This document shows positions 21,786-30,990 of a stretch of 64,000 nucleotides of DNA, piece by piece. The notes under the pieces are model-generated. The model was not told the DNA's origin and searched no databases. It was given only the letters and a program-made list of their open reading frames with translations. Origin of the DNA: Halomonas litopenaei (GTDB taxonomy: Bacteria; Pseudomonadota; Gammaproteobacteria; Pseudomonadales; Halomonadaceae); NCBI RefSeq assembly GCF_003045775.1, contig NZ_PXNS01000010.1, positions 1-64,000 on the forward strand, written 5' to 3'. Position 1 is the stretch's first letter; every line of letters begins with the position of its first letter. A program made the position numbers and the translations under genes.

Positions 21786-22195
21786 GCGCATCTCCTGTGG
21801 CTCCGTTGGCCGGAGCCGTTGTACTTCCCTGTAGACCCCGACCTCGCCGTGATTTACGGCATCCCTTGAACGGACGAGTATCGAGTGAGTGACGCACAGT
21901 CCGGGCGACATCAGGCATCTTGCCAAAGGCCCATCTGTACGTTGGTGAGAGTGTCTCCAGAGGGACCGTGGCCTGGCAATGCCGAGGCTTTATGCGACCT
22001 ATCTAATACGCCATTGGCGATGTGATGGTGCATAGTTACGAGGTCTTGGCCTCGACTCCCAGTGCATCGCCACCGTGATAACGATGCTGGCGCCACGCTT
22101 ATCCTCGAGCCCCGGTGTCCGTTCAGCGATCTTGTCTGGGCATATCGCTTGCGCCCGACAGCGGGGACCTGCGTCGTGGGCACCGGCTGGCTCCG
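21786..22195. other. Gene-free stretch before the qhp locus
   Basis: About 400 bases without a credible gene or repeat. It ends at the palindrome that I assign to qhpA control. Confidence 0.5.
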
Positions 22196-22228
22196 CAGGA
22201 GACTGTCGCAGTTTGCGACAGTCTCCTG
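22196..22228. promoter_or_regulatory. Candidate activator site upstream of qhpA
   Basis: A perfect inverted repeat with 15-bp arms (CAGGAGACTGTCGCA and complement) around gtt. Its core CTGTCGCA-N3-TGCGACAG recurs at 32675-32693 beside the sigma-54 activator gene. It lies about 84 bp upstream of the candidate -24 element, the usual placement of an upstream activating sequence. The link to the activator is an inference. Confidence 0.7.
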
Positions 22229-22295
22229 ATCAGGCCGCTGCTTGTGCACAGTGAGTGTGTGGTAATTATTTGAAAAATAAGTTTTTGCTATGCGC

Positions 22296-22311
22296 TGGCG
22301 TGAATGTTTCA
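22296..22311 (+). promoter_or_regulatory. Candidate sigma-54 promoter of qhpA (imperfect -12)
   Basis: TGGCGTGAATGTTTCA against the consensus TGGCACG-N4-TTGCW: the -24 part is good, but the invariant GC at -12 reads TC. It would leave a leader of about 57 nt before qhpA. Treat it as a candidate only. Confidence 0.4.
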
Positions 22312-22377
22312 TGGCCTTTGCAGGCGAAGGAGTCCTACTCCTGTCGATATAACAACAACGCTCAAGGAGAAACTGCC

Positions 22378-23946
22378 GTGACGAAACTCCGTCCGAGACC
22401 AGGCCTGATGGCGCTAGTGCTGTGCGTCCTGCCGGCAAGTGGCATGGCCGCAGAGGGCGCGCAACTGGTCGATCGCTACTGTTCCGGCTGTCATCAGCCG
22501 CAGGCAGGTGAAGGAAGCTGGAGTCGCATCAGCGCCCAGCGCAAGACTCCGGAAGGCTGGGACATGACGATCGCGCGCATGGGCATCATGCACGGGGTGC
22601 AGGTGCCCGGCGAGGATCGTCGGGAACTGGTCAAGTACCTGGCCGACAGCCGCGGTCTCGCCCCGCAGGAAAGCGCACCAGAACGGGCGCTGATCGAACG
22701 TCGTCTCAACCGTGTCGAGTCCTTCGACCATCCCACCTTTCAGCAGATGTGTGCCCGCTGTCACACCGGCGGTCGGGTGCTGCTGCAGCGGCGTACCGAA
22801 GAGGACTGGGCCAAGCTGGTCAACTTCCACGTGGGCCAGTACCAGACCCTGGAATTCCAGTCCAACGCACGGGATCGCGACTGGCTGGGCGTGGCGTTGA
22901 ACGACATCGTGCCCTGGCTTGGCGACAACTTCTCTGTGCAGACGGATGCGTGGGAGGCCTGGCAGCAAGCGACACCGGTGGACCCGACCGGACATTTTCA
23001 GATGTGGGGAAGCTGGCCAGGTCAGGGCGCCTTCGTGGCCGCAGTCGACATCGAAGCGGCGGAGGGCGACGACGCCTATCGCATGACGGTGGATGGTCAC
23101 TTCCTCGACGGTCGCGACTTGCAGGGGCAAGGAATGGCGACCCTGTTTACCGGCTATGAATGGCGTGCCCAGCTGACCCTGGATGGGCAGTCGCTTTTGC
23201 AGGTGCTGGACTTCTCTCAGGACATACCCAGCGGCCGCGTGCTCGATGCCGACGACGAAGCCATGGGCATGCCGGTGACGTTGCTGCCTGAGGCTCAGGA
23301 GACCGCCATCGAGGCGGTGCTGCCGCGCGGCCTCAAGGCCGGAGAGCGCACTACGCTCGCGGTTATCGGCACTGGTCTGGACGCGGATGCACTAGAGGTC
23401 GGTGAAGGCGTCGAGGTGATCGAGGTGCTGAAGCAGGAGAGTGGCCTGCTGTTGCTGGAGGTGGCGGTGGACGGCTCGGCGACACCGGGATGGAGGACGC
23501 TGCGACAGGGAGACGCAACGCTTGAGCGTGAGCTCGCCGTCTACGACAGGGTGGATCGTCTGGAGATATCCCCGGACTTTGCCGTGGCGCGGGTCGGTGC
23601 TGAACAGACGCCGGCGGTGAGTGGTGTCTTCCGGGTCGAAGGCTACCTGGAAGCGGAGGGGCAGCAGCCCATCGCACTGGGCGAGGTGCCAGTGAACTGG
23701 TCGGTGAGCCCCTGGGACGAGACCGCAGAGCAAGACGGAGACGTCACCTTTGCCGGGGTCATGGACAAGGCCTCCGGGATCTTCTCGCCGAGCGGTGCAG
23801 GCCCCAACCCCGAGCGCAAGTACGACACCAACAATGCCGGCAATCTGCGCGTCAGCGCAACGGCCAGGGGGCAGTCCGAGGCGGTCAGCGATGACGCCCA
23901 GTTGATCGTGACTGTGCAGCGCTGGAACAACCCGCCGCTGCGCTGA
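22378..23946 (+). CDS. qhpA: Quinohemoprotein amine dehydrogenase alpha subunit (diheme)
   Basis: QhpA is the periplasmic diheme subunit of the amine dehydrogenase that oxidises primary amines to aldehydes and passes electrons to a small carrier. The 522-residue precursor has a signal peptide ending at about residue 24 (SGMAA) and two c-type heme sites, CSGCH (35-39) and CARCH (125-129). A large beta-rich part typical of this subunit follows. The GTG start at 22378 has aaggag nine bases upstream; the frame open to 22255 lacks support. It is first in the order A-D-C-B-F-E. Confidence 0.92.
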   Translation: MTKLRPRPGLMALVLCVLPASGMAAEGAQLVDRYCSGCHQPQAGEGSWSRISAQRKTPEGWDMTIARMGIMHGVQVPGEDRRELVKYLADSRGLAPQESAPERALIERRLNRVESFDHPTFQQMCARCHTGGRVLLQRRTEEDWAKLVNFHVGQYQTLEFQSNARDRDWLGVALNDIVPWLGDNFSVQTDAWEAWQQATPVDPTGHFQMWGSWPGQGAFVAAVDIEAAEGDDAYRMTVDGHFLDGRDLQGQGMATLFTGYEWRAQLTLDGQSLLQVLDFSQDIPSGRVLDADDEAMGMPVTLLPEAQETAIEAVLPRGLKAGERTTLAVIGTGLDADALEVGEGVEVIEVLKQESGLLLLEVAVDGSATPGWRTLRQGDATLERELAVYDRVDRLEISPDFAVARVGAEQTPAVSGVFRVEGYLEAEGQQPIALGEVPVNWSVSPWDETAEQDGDVTFAGVMDKASGIFSPSGAGPNPERKYDTNNAGNLRVSATARGQSEAVSDDAQLIVTVQRWNNPPLR

Positions 23947-23981
23947 ACCGGGTTCACCGATGTTTTTATCAGGAGTCGAAT

Positions 23982-25421
23982 ATGGGCATGCTCAAGACGA
24001 TCCCGGACAACCTGCACCGGGTCCAGGTCGACGGTGATCCGCTGTGGTTTCACATTCCGACGACCAGCCTGTTTACCCCGGACGCGCTGTCCGAGGATAT
24101 CCTGCGCCAGCTGGACGACGCCCAGGGGTTGTCGCCGGAGGCTCTTGGCCAGGCGCTGGTCGAGGGTGGTCATGGCCAGCTTAGCGTGGCGGAACTTGAT
24201 GACCGCCTGGCCCAGCTGAAGGCGCTCAAGCTGGTCACCGAGGGCGACGTCGTGGCCTTCAATCCACGCGTGGAGGTGGAGGAATTTCCGCTTTCCACGG
24301 TGGTGCTCAACGTCAATACCGGCTGCAACCTGGGCTGTAGCTACTGCTACAAGGAAGACCTCGACAATCCGCGTGACGGCAAGAAGATGGATCTGGCGAC
24401 GGCCCAGGCATCGATCGAGCTGATGCTGAAGGAGGCCCCCTGGCGGGACCGCTACAATGTGGTGTTCTTTGGTGGAGAGCCACTCTCCAACATGCCGTTG
24501 ATCCGTGAGGTGGTGGACTGGGCCGAGACTCGCCTGCACGGCCTCGGCAAGCAGGTGGACTTCACCCTGACCACCAATGCCACCCTGCTCACCGAGGAAA
24601 GAATCGCCTACTTCGACGCCCACCGCTTCGGTCTGACCATCAGCATGGATGGTCCAAAGGCGATCCATGACAAGAACCGTATCGCGGTCAATGGCCAGGG
24701 TACCTATGACCTGGTCGCCCGGCGTATCAAGCCGCTGCTCCAGAATTACCGCTCGCGGCCGATCGGCGCCAGGGTCACCCTGACCCGCGGTGTCACCGAC
24801 GTGGTCGGTATCCACCACCACCTGGTCAATGAGCTGGGCTTCCATGAAGCGGGCTTCGCGCCGGTGACCTCCGGCGACATGGCCGAGTACAACCTGAGCG
24901 CCGAAGAACTCAAGCAGGTCTTCGACGGTATGGTCGAGCTTGGCGAGCGGGCGGTGGCCTGCGCCCTGGAGGGCGGAGATCTGGGGTTTGGCAACTTCAA
25001 CCAGCTGTTGACTGATCTGTGGGAGGGGCGCAGCAAGGCGGTACCCTGCGGTGCCGGCCTGGGGCTGGTGGCGGTGGATCACCAGGGCGACGTTCATCTG
25101 TGTCACCGCTTCACCGGTTCCAGCATGCCGACCTTTGGCAACGTGGAGACCGGGCTCAAGCATGACGAGCTCAAGCAGTTCGTAGAGGCGCGCAGCGATC
25201 GCAGCCAGCGCGGGTGCAGCGACTGTCGCATCCGCAACCTGTGCTCCGGTGGCTGCTACCACGAAAGCTACGCACGCCACGGCGATCCGATGACACCGAC
25301 CTATCACTACTGCGACCTGATGCGAGACTGGGTGGATTTCGGCATCCAGGCCTATGCACGCATTCAACGTGGCCGACCGGACTGGTTCGATGGCCCTCTG
25401 GCCAGGAGGCAAAGCGCATGA
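23982..25421 (+). CDS. qhpD: Radical SAM/SPASM maturase QhpD
   Basis: QhpD installs intramolecular thioether crosslinks between Cys and Asp/Glu in QhpC before export. The 479-residue protein has an N-terminal recognition-type region, the radical SAM cluster motif C115-x3-C119-x2-C122 (CNLGCSYCY), and a Cys-rich SPASM end ([29 protein letters not shown]) for two auxiliary Fe-S clusters. ATG 23982 has aggag upstream. Its stop overlaps the qhpC start in an ATGA junction, as expected for coupled enzyme and substrate. Confidence 0.94.
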   Translation: MGMLKTIPDNLHRVQVDGDPLWFHIPTTSLFTPDALSEDILRQLDDAQGLSPEALGQALVEGGHGQLSVAELDDRLAQLKALKLVTEGDVVAFNPRVEVEEFPLSTVVLNVNTGCNLGCSYCYKEDLDNPRDGKKMDLATAQASIELMLKEAPWRDRYNVVFFGGEPLSNMPLIREVVDWAETRLHGLGKQVDFTLTTNATLLTEERIAYFDAHRFGLTISMDGPKAIHDKNRIAVNGQGTYDLVARRIKPLLQNYRSRPIGARVTLTRGVTDVVGIHHHLVNELGFHEAGFAPVTSGDMAEYNLSAEELKQVFDGMVELGERAVACALEGGDLGFGNFNQLLTDLWEGRSKAVPCGAGLGLVAVDHQGDVHLCHRFTGSSMPTFGNVETGLKHDELKQFVEARSDRSQRGCSDCRIRNLCSGGCYHESYARHGDPMTPTYHYCDLMRDWVDFGIQAYARIQRGRPDWFDGPLARRQSA

Positions 25422-25783
25422 ACGATAACAACAAGACTCCAAAATCCCTGCAGGCGCTCGGTTTGACGCCGATGAACCAGAAGGCGCGTCGCCTCGATCA
25501 GGCCGGTACCATGGCCGAGCGCGACGAGGTCCAGGCGATGCAGACCATCGCCGGCTGCACCTCGAGCTTCGATCCGGGCTGGGAGGTGGATCCCTTCGGC
25601 GGTGTGGCCGCCCTGTGCCAGCCCATGGAGGCCGACCTCTATGGCTGCGCCGATCCGTGCTGGTGGCCTGCTCAGGTGCCCGACACCATGAATACCTATC
25701 CCGACTGGGACAAGGGTGCACCCAAGGCTGAACGCGACTGGCGCAAGCTGGACAGCGTCTATCCGACCGGGGAGGACTCCTGA
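25418..25783 (+). CDS. qhpC: QHNDH gamma subunit precursor, CTQ-bearing
   Basis: QhpC carries the cysteine tryptophylquinone cofactor. The 121-residue precursor fits the mature numbering of the family with an offset of 40: Cys47-Glu56, Cys67-Asp73 and Cys81-Asp89 match the three known thioether pairs (7-16, 27-33, 41-49), and Cys77-Trp83 matches the CTQ pair (37-43). The mature protein would thus begin at about Met41, leaving a leader of about 40 residues ([20 protein letters not shown] and following). ATG 25418 follows aggagg. The next gene starts at its stop (TGATGA). Confidence 0.95.
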   Translation: MNDNNKTPKSLQALGLTPMNQKARRLDQAGTMAERDEVQAMQTIAGCTSSFDPGWEVDPFGGVAALCQPMEADLYGCADPCWWPAQVPDTMNTYPDWDKGAPKAERDWRKLDSVYPTGEDS

Positions 25784-26934
25784 TGAGCGACTATCGTTAC
25801 TGGCTGGCGACGGCCGCTCTGGTGGTTGCTGCACCGCTCTACGCTCAGACCGAGTCGAGCCAGGCCGAGTCACTTCAGACCGAGTCACTTCAGACCGAGT
25901 CGGTCGGGAGCACCGCAGACACTGGGGCTCCCCGGGAATATCTGGTCACCCTGACCCGTCCCGACAAGCTCCACCTGATCGATGCCAGCAGCCGCGAGGT
26001 AGTGAGGACCTGTGCGCTGGGTGGAGCCTTTGGGCCCGGCGCCATCCAGCTGTCCCCGGATGAGCGTACCGCCTACGTACTGCACAATCGCTGGGAAGAC
26101 GTGGTCGGGGTCGACCTGACCAACTGTGAGGAGGTGTTCAGGGCACGTCAGTCCCGCGGCAACGAGCGGGTCAAGTCGATCGCCTCGCTGGCGGTGAGTC
26201 CGGATGGCTCGCGACTCTACACCGTACAGAATCCGGTAGAGATGCTGATCGACGAGTATCGGGTGAAGCCGCCTCGGCTGGCTGTCTTCGACACCTCGGC
26301 GGGTCTTGATGCTGAGCCTCTCAAGACCTTCGAAGTGCCCCGCCAGATCACGACCATGGCCACCGACGCCGAGGGTCAGTTGTACATGGGCGGCGCCGAC
26401 ATCTACCGGGTGGATCCCGCCAGCGGCGAGGTCGAGATTGCCATCGCCAACCGCCACTGGGACCGTCCGGGGTTCAGCGCACCGGACTCTCTGGCCATGT
26501 GGTCCACCGGCGAGGTGGCCGACGAGTACTTGCGACCCTACACAGTGGCCGAGCTGGATGACCAGGGTGAGCCCAGTGCCTATCACTGGGGGATCAGTCG
26601 GGTCGACCTGACCACAGGAGAAACCGAGAACAAGGAGATCGGCCCGTTCGAATTCCTGATCTTCTCCATGGTGTCCGACCCGAACAACCGAGATGATCTC
26701 TACGGCGTCTACACCCAGCTGAGCCACTACGACGCCGCTAGCCAGGAGCTGAAGAAGGTGATCGATCTCGATCACACCTACTACAACATCAACTCCTCCC
26801 ATGACGGCGAGACGCTCTATGTTGGCGGTGCATCCAGCGACATCGCCATTTATGATAAGGCGTTCAATGATCTAGGACGTATCGAGCTGCCCGGTGACAT
26901 GAGCACGGCGACCCTCAAGGTGGCCCGTTTCTGA
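25783..26934 (+). CDS. qhpB: QHNDH beta subunit (propeller)
   Basis: QhpB is the periplasmic seven-bladed beta-propeller subunit that helps form the active site with QhpC. The 383-residue protein has a signal peptide (YWLATAALVVAAPLYAQ), then a short repetitive linker (QTES/LQTES units). A YVTN-like propeller follows, with SPDERTAYVLHNRW, SPDGSRLYTVQNPV and SSHDGETLYVGG blades. It starts inside the qhpC stop codon, so translation is coupled. Confidence 0.92.
   Translation: MSDYRYWLATAALVVAAPLYAQTESSQAESLQTESLQTESVGSTADTGAPREYLVTLTRPDKLHLIDASSREVVRTCALGGAFGPGAIQLSPDERTAYVLHNRWEDVVGVDLTNCEEVFRARQSRGNERVKSIASLAVSPDGSRLYTVQNPVEMLIDEYRVKPPRLAVFDTSAGLDAEPLKTFEVPRQITTMATDAEGQLYMGGADIYRVDPASGEVEIAIANRHWDRPGFSAPDSLAMWSTGEVADEYLRPYTVAELDDQGEPSAYHWGISRVDLTTGETENKEIGPFEFLIFSMVSDPNNRDDLYGVYTQLSHYDAASQELKKVIDLDHTYYNINSSHDGETLYVGGASSDIAIYDKAFNDLGRIELPGDMSTATLKVARF
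25845..25902 (+). repeat. 15-bp tandem repeat in qhpB linker
   Basis: Units of the cttcagaccgagtca type, partly degenerate, encode LQTES repeats just after the signal peptide. Units are multiples of three, so length changes keep the frame. Confidence 0.7.
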
Positions 26935-26964
26935 TCACCTGGTCTTTACCCTGGGCTCGCCCCT

Positions 26965-26995
26965 GGACGCCGGTTCCTGGCAGGAATCGGCGTCC
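26965..26995 (+). other. Hairpin between qhpB and qhpF
   Basis: An interrupted stem: outer GGACGCCG / CGGCGTCC and inner TTCCT / AGGAA, with no T tract after it. It sits between structural and maturation genes and could protect the upstream mRNA or reduce downstream expression. Confidence 0.5.
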
Positions 26996-27020
26996 TGCGT
27001 TCTACAAGGATGCCTTTGCC

Positions 27021-28691
27021 ATGACGCCTGACCGACACGCCTTGCCCTGGAGCTGGCTGTATCGTCCGCTCAAGGCTCGCCGCGCATCGCTGCTGGTGCT
27101 GCTGGGAATGAGCCTGTGCGCTACGCTGCTGGCGCTGGCACCGCCGCTGCTGACCCAACGCCTGATCGACCAGGGGCTGATGGCCGGCCAATTCGACAAG
27201 GTGGTGGGCTATGCCTTGGCCATGGTGGCGGTAGGTCTGGCCTCGCTGGGGCTACAGGGAGTGATCCGACTGCGCCACGTCAGGCTATCGGCGACGCTGT
27301 TGCTGAGCCTGCGCAGGGCGCTGCTCAGGCACCTGTTGCGGCTGCCCAGGTCGCGCTGGCAGGCGCGTGGGCGGGGCGACCTGATGAGTCGTCTGGACGG
27401 TGACCTGTCGATCCTTCAAGGCTTTGCGCTGGACAGCCTGCTGTCAGGGTTTTCCAACGCCCTGGGGCTGATCGGCGCCCTCGCCATGATCGGCGTGCTC
27501 AACGTCCAGCTGATGCTATTGGTGGCCCTTCTGGTGCCGCTCCAGTGGCTGTGGTTGCATCTCTGGCGACCTCGGCTGATGGCCCGCCAGCAGGCGCTCA
27601 GAGCGCATAGTGGTGAGGTCTCCGGATTCTGGCAGGACACCCTGTCCCACGGCCAGTGGTGGCAGGGCCAGGCGTTGGAGGCACCGCGCCTGAATCTGTT
27701 GCAGGCACTTGGCCACGAGCAGATGCGGCGTCTGCTGGCGGTACGCCTGGTGGGTTACCTGAGCGACCTGGGCCCGCAACTGTTGACGGCGCTGGCTCGT
27801 GTGGCGTTGTTGCTCGGTGGTGGCTATCTGGTCATCGAAGGTCGTCTGCAGCTGGGGGAGCTTGTGGCCCTGTTGAGCTATCTGGCCATGGTGATGGCGC
27901 CCATCGGTGGGCTGATCGGGCTTTACGGGGGTTGGCAGAGAGCCCGGGTCAGCGCCGAACGATTGGCCGAGTTGTTCGCCGAGCCGACCCTGCCGTCACC
28001 CTATGTGGGACGCCGTGCGCCAGCGTCGGGTGATATTGTGCTGCGCAAGGTGAGCTTTGCCTACGCCGGTCAACCGGTGCTGTTCAATGGGCTTGATCTG
28101 CGCCTCGGCCAGGGCGACAAGGTACTGGTGGAAGGCCCGTCCGGTGCGGGCAAGAGCACCCTGGTGGCGCTGCTGCTGGGGCTGGAGTCACCCTCGTCGG
28201 GGACGGTGGAGGTCGGCGAAGTCAATCTCGAGACGCTGTCGCGGCGGGCCTGGCTGAAGCAGGTGGCGTGGGTGGAGCAGCATCCGAGCCTGATCCGCGC
28301 AAGCCTTGGCGACAACCTGCGTCTGACCGCGCCGGGGGCCAGCGACGAGCAGGCGATCGCCGCCCTTGATCGGGTCGGCCTGGGGAGCTGGTTCGAGGCA
28401 CAGCCGCAGGGACTGGCCACGCCGATCAGCGATCACGGTCATAGCGTATCCGGTGGCCAACGGGCTCGCCTGGCGCTGGCTCGTGCGCTGCTCTCGAAGC
28501 CTCGTCTGGTGCTGCTCGACGAGCCCACCGGCGCCCTCGATCCGGTAGCTGCCAGGGCCTTCGATGCGGTGCTGGATGAGGCTCTGGGACAGACCACGCG
28601 ATTGATCATCAGTCATCAGGGGGAGCACTTCGCGTCACTGGATCGCCGCTATCGTCTGCTGGACGGTCGGCTTGACGAGGTGGGCGCATGA
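27021..28691 (+). CDS. qhpF: ABC exporter QhpF, fused membrane and ATPase domains
   Basis: QhpF is the ABC half-transporter of qhp loci, needed for export or maturation of crosslinked QhpC. The 556-residue protein has a six-helix membrane domain (about 20-315) and an ATPase domain with Walker A GPSGAGKST, signature VSGGQRARLALARALL and Walker B RLVLLDEPT. The H-loop His is in ISHQGEH. No N-terminal peptidase domain is present, in line with separate proteolysis by QhpE. It starts 86 bases after qhpB and overlaps qhpE by four bases. Confidence 0.88.
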   Translation: MTPDRHALPWSWLYRPLKARRASLLVLLGMSLCATLLALAPPLLTQRLIDQGLMAGQFDKVVGYALAMVAVGLASLGLQGVIRLRHVRLSATLLLSLRRALLRHLLRLPRSRWQARGRGDLMSRLDGDLSILQGFALDSLLSGFSNALGLIGALAMIGVLNVQLMLLVALLVPLQWLWLHLWRPRLMARQQALRAHSGEVSGFWQDTLSHGQWWQGQALEAPRLNLLQALGHEQMRRLLAVRLVGYLSDLGPQLLTALARVALLLGGGYLVIEGRLQLGELVALLSYLAMVMAPIGGLIGLYGGWQRARVSAERLAELFAEPTLPSPYVGRRAPASGDIVLRKVSFAYAGQPVLFNGLDLRLGQGDKVLVEGPSGAGKSTLVALLLGLESPSSGTVEVGEVNLETLSRRAWLKQVAWVEQHPSLIRASLGDNLRLTAPGASDEQAIAALDRVGLGSWFEAQPQGLATPISDHGHSVSGGQRARLALARALLSKPRLVLLDEPTGALDPVAARAFDAVLDEALGQTTRLIISHQGEHFASLDRRYRLLDGRLDEVGA

Positions 28692-29392
28692 GCCTGGACG
28701 GGTGCAGGGGCAGGCACCGAGGCCGTATCGCAGTGCTCGATAGCGGGGTCCCCGCCGGATGGCTGCCACGACTGGCCGACTTCGCCAGCCTGTGTGACAG
28801 CGACGACGCCCTCGACCGAGTGGGGCACGGCGGTGCCATCATCAGGACCCTGGACTGGTACGGTGCGCTGGCCGGTCGCGAGTTGGTACTGATCAAGCTG
28901 TTCGACCGGCGACTGACGACGACCGCGACGCGCCTGGCCATGGCGCTGGAACTGCTGGCCGACGAGCCCCCCGACTGGGTGCTGGTCAGCGCCGGACTAG
29001 CCCGTGATGAGCCGCGACTGGCTGCAGCCGTTGCAATGCTGGTGCGCGCCGGCAGCGTGCTGGTGGCGTCGAGCGCTCGGCATGGCGCTGCGGTCTACCC
29101 GGCATCCTGTCCCGGTGTGAAGGCGGTCAGTGGCGATGCCCGGCGCCTGCCGGGGCAGTGCGGGGGCAATCACCAAGGTCGCGCCCTGGCCTGCGCCTGG
29201 GCCGTCGCCGAGGGGGCCTGGCAACCCTGGTGGACGGGACCACCGCCACTTGGTGAGGCCGGCCACACCTGGCTGGCTGGGTCGAGCTTTGCCGCCGCCC
29301 ACGCTCTGGGGCAGTGGATCGGTGACGCGAGTCTCGGCCCTGCCGGCCCTTCACCTACGCGCCCTGGGCGGAGCCCCGGCGTTGACCGGTAG
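28688..29392 (+). CDS. qhpE: Subtilisin-like protease QhpE
   Basis: QhpE removes the QhpC leader peptide. The 234-residue protein lacks a signal peptide, consistent with cytosolic action. It shows a subtilase triad: Asp18 in IAVLDSG, His47 in VGHGGAI and Ser200 in AGSSFAAAH. The oxyanion-type SAG stretch is near residues 101-103. It is smaller than free subtilisins, as expected for this dedicated protease. ATGA overlap with qhpF. Its last 42 bases overlap the 3' end of qhpG on the other strand. Confidence 0.9.
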   Translation: MSLDGCRGRHRGRIAVLDSGVPAGWLPRLADFASLCDSDDALDRVGHGGAIIRTLDWYGALAGRELVLIKLFDRRLTTTATRLAMALELLADEPPDWVLVSAGLARDEPRLAAAVAMLVRAGSVLVASSARHGAAVYPASCPGVKAVSGDARRLPGQCGGNHQGRALACAWAVAEGAWQPWWTGPPPLGEAGHTWLAGSSFAAAHALGQWIGDASLGPAGPSPTRPGRSPGVDR

Positions 29393-30688
29393 CGGCAACG
29401 CAGGCCAGTCAGACTGCTGTGCCCACCACTGACGCAGCCCTGTCGCCTGGGCCTTGGGCAGGTCCGCCAACCGCTCGCGCACGAGGTCGAGACGACCCGC
29501 CTTCATCGCCGCGACCAGCGGTGCCAGCGCGACGCCGGACACCGCGTAGATGCCCAGGGGCTGGTCCGGGGTGATCACCAGCTCGCGCTGGCGCAGGTGT
29601 GTTCCGATGATGGCGGCGGCCTGGCCCACGCGCACCCGAGCCCAGGCGTCGATAGCATGCATCGGCAGATGATCCGGCCAGTGACAGCGGCCAAGCCAGT
29701 AGGGGGCAGGGTCGTCTTTGGCAGCAAGACGGAAGAAGTCCCGGCCGGCCCGGGCAAAACGCCAGTAGAGCAGGTCCTGACGGCGCTGGTGAAAACGGGT
29801 CAGCGGTGCCAGGGGTTCGCCGGCCAGGGCACCGAGGATGACCGGGGCCAGCCCATGGGCCGACGACAGGGCATTGAAGATGCCCTGGCCGGACAGCGGA
29901 TCCACCGACATGGCGGCGTCGCCCAGGCGCCATAGCCGGCCCTGGCGTACCAGGGTGCGGGCGACCAGGCCAGGGCGCAGGTAGTGCTGCTCCAGCGCGG
30001 TATCGTCCCAGCAGCGGGCCAGTCGCGGATGACATTCGAGCCACTCAAGCGGAGCCCCCCGTGCCTCGTCCAGTTGGTCCTGGGGCAAGGCCAGTTGCAG
30101 GTAAGCATGGCCCGCTGCACGTGCCCACCAGCCCCAGCCGCCGCCTGGAAGCGAGCTCGCCAGGCTGGCGGCAGAGCTGACATTACTGCTACCGCGTAGG
30201 ATCAGTGCCGGCGTTGCCCAGGGCGCTGCGTCGCGCTGGTGGCCGCGCGCCGCTTGACGTCCGCGGGCTTCCACCCCCCAGCGAGCATGGCGCTGGCGTC
30301 CATCGGCCAATTCCACTGTGATGCCGCTCTCGTGCTGGTGCCAGCCGCGCACTCGGGCTTCTCTGACGCTCACGCCGGCCTGACGGAGGTCGGCGAGCAG
30401 GGCACGGTCGAAGGCAGGGCGGGGCAGCAGCCACTCCTGATTGGGCGCGCGGTCTTCGTTGCCCCAGTGCACCCGACGGGCGACCGGGCCGTGGGCGGTG
30501 GCCAGGGCGCGGTTCAGTCCAAGGCGTGCCATGGCGTCGCCGCTGCGTCGGCTGATGCCTTCGATGGCTGGGTAGTCGCGCAGGCGGGTCACCACCTCGA
30601 CCCGATGGCCAGCGTGATGCAGCAGCAGCGCCAGGGCAGCGCCGGCGGGGCCGCCGCCGGCGATCAGCACGTCGATGTCGTTGCTCAT
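29351..30688 (-). CDS. qhpG: FAD-dependent monooxygenase QhpG
   Basis: QhpG is a flavoprotein monooxygenase that hydroxylates the QhpC tryptophan during CTQ formation. The 445-residue protein begins with the FAD-binding motif DVLIAGGGPAGAALALLLHHAGH. It has the second FAD motif LWRLGDAAMSVDPLSGQGIFNAL near residues 265-285, typical of group A hydroxylases and halogenase-like enzymes. It is on the strand opposite to qhpADCBFE and converges on qhpE with a 42-base tail overlap. It lies downstream of the aldehyde dehydrogenase in the same direction, 302 bases away. Confidence 0.88.
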   Translation of the reverse strand: MSNDIDVLIAGGGPAGAALALLLHHAGHRVEVVTRLRDYPAIEGISRRSGDAMARLGLNRALATAHGPVARRVHWGNEDRAPNQEWLLPRPAFDRALLADLRQAGVSVREARVRGWHQHESGITVELADGRQRHARWGVEARGRQAARGHQRDAAPWATPALILRGSSNVSSAASLASSLPGGGWGWWARAAGHAYLQLALPQDQLDEARGAPLEWLECHPRLARCWDDTALEQHYLRPGLVARTLVRQGRLWRLGDAAMSVDPLSGQGIFNALSSAHGLAPVILGALAGEPLAPLTRFHQRRQDLLYWRFARAGRDFFRLAAKDDPAPYWLGRCHWPDHLPMHAIDAWARVRVGQAAAIIGTHLRQRELVITPDQPLGIYAVSGVALAPLVAAMKAGRLDLVRERLADLPKAQATGLRQWWAQQSDWPALPLPVNAGAPPRARR

Positions 30689-30990
30689 GTCCTCGGCGCT
30701 GTCTGTGGAATCAGGGAGTTATCCTACCAAAGCCGCCCAGGCGCCGTTCTCTTTGCGCTCGGCATGGGCGGCGGTGTCGTGCTAGCCGGCGCTAGCCGAA
30801 CAGGCGTTATCCGACTGCTCGGCGAGCGCCGGCGCCGTTCGATGGACCCGAGGCTCTGTCCGAAAAGTCGGCGAGCGAAGGTTAGACAAGGCAAAAATCG
30901 GTGAGACAGCGCAGTTTACGGGGGTAAATGAGCATGTTGATCCGATTTTTAACGCCGTATTACCGAGCTCAGGCACTTTTCAGATAAGCC
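30689..30990. other. Spacer between aldehyde dehydrogenase and qhpG
   Basis: Gene-free. About half of it is the MITE-like element at 30851-30992; the rest contains small palindromic words (gctagccggcgctagc) but no clear promoter for qhpG. Confidence 0.55.
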
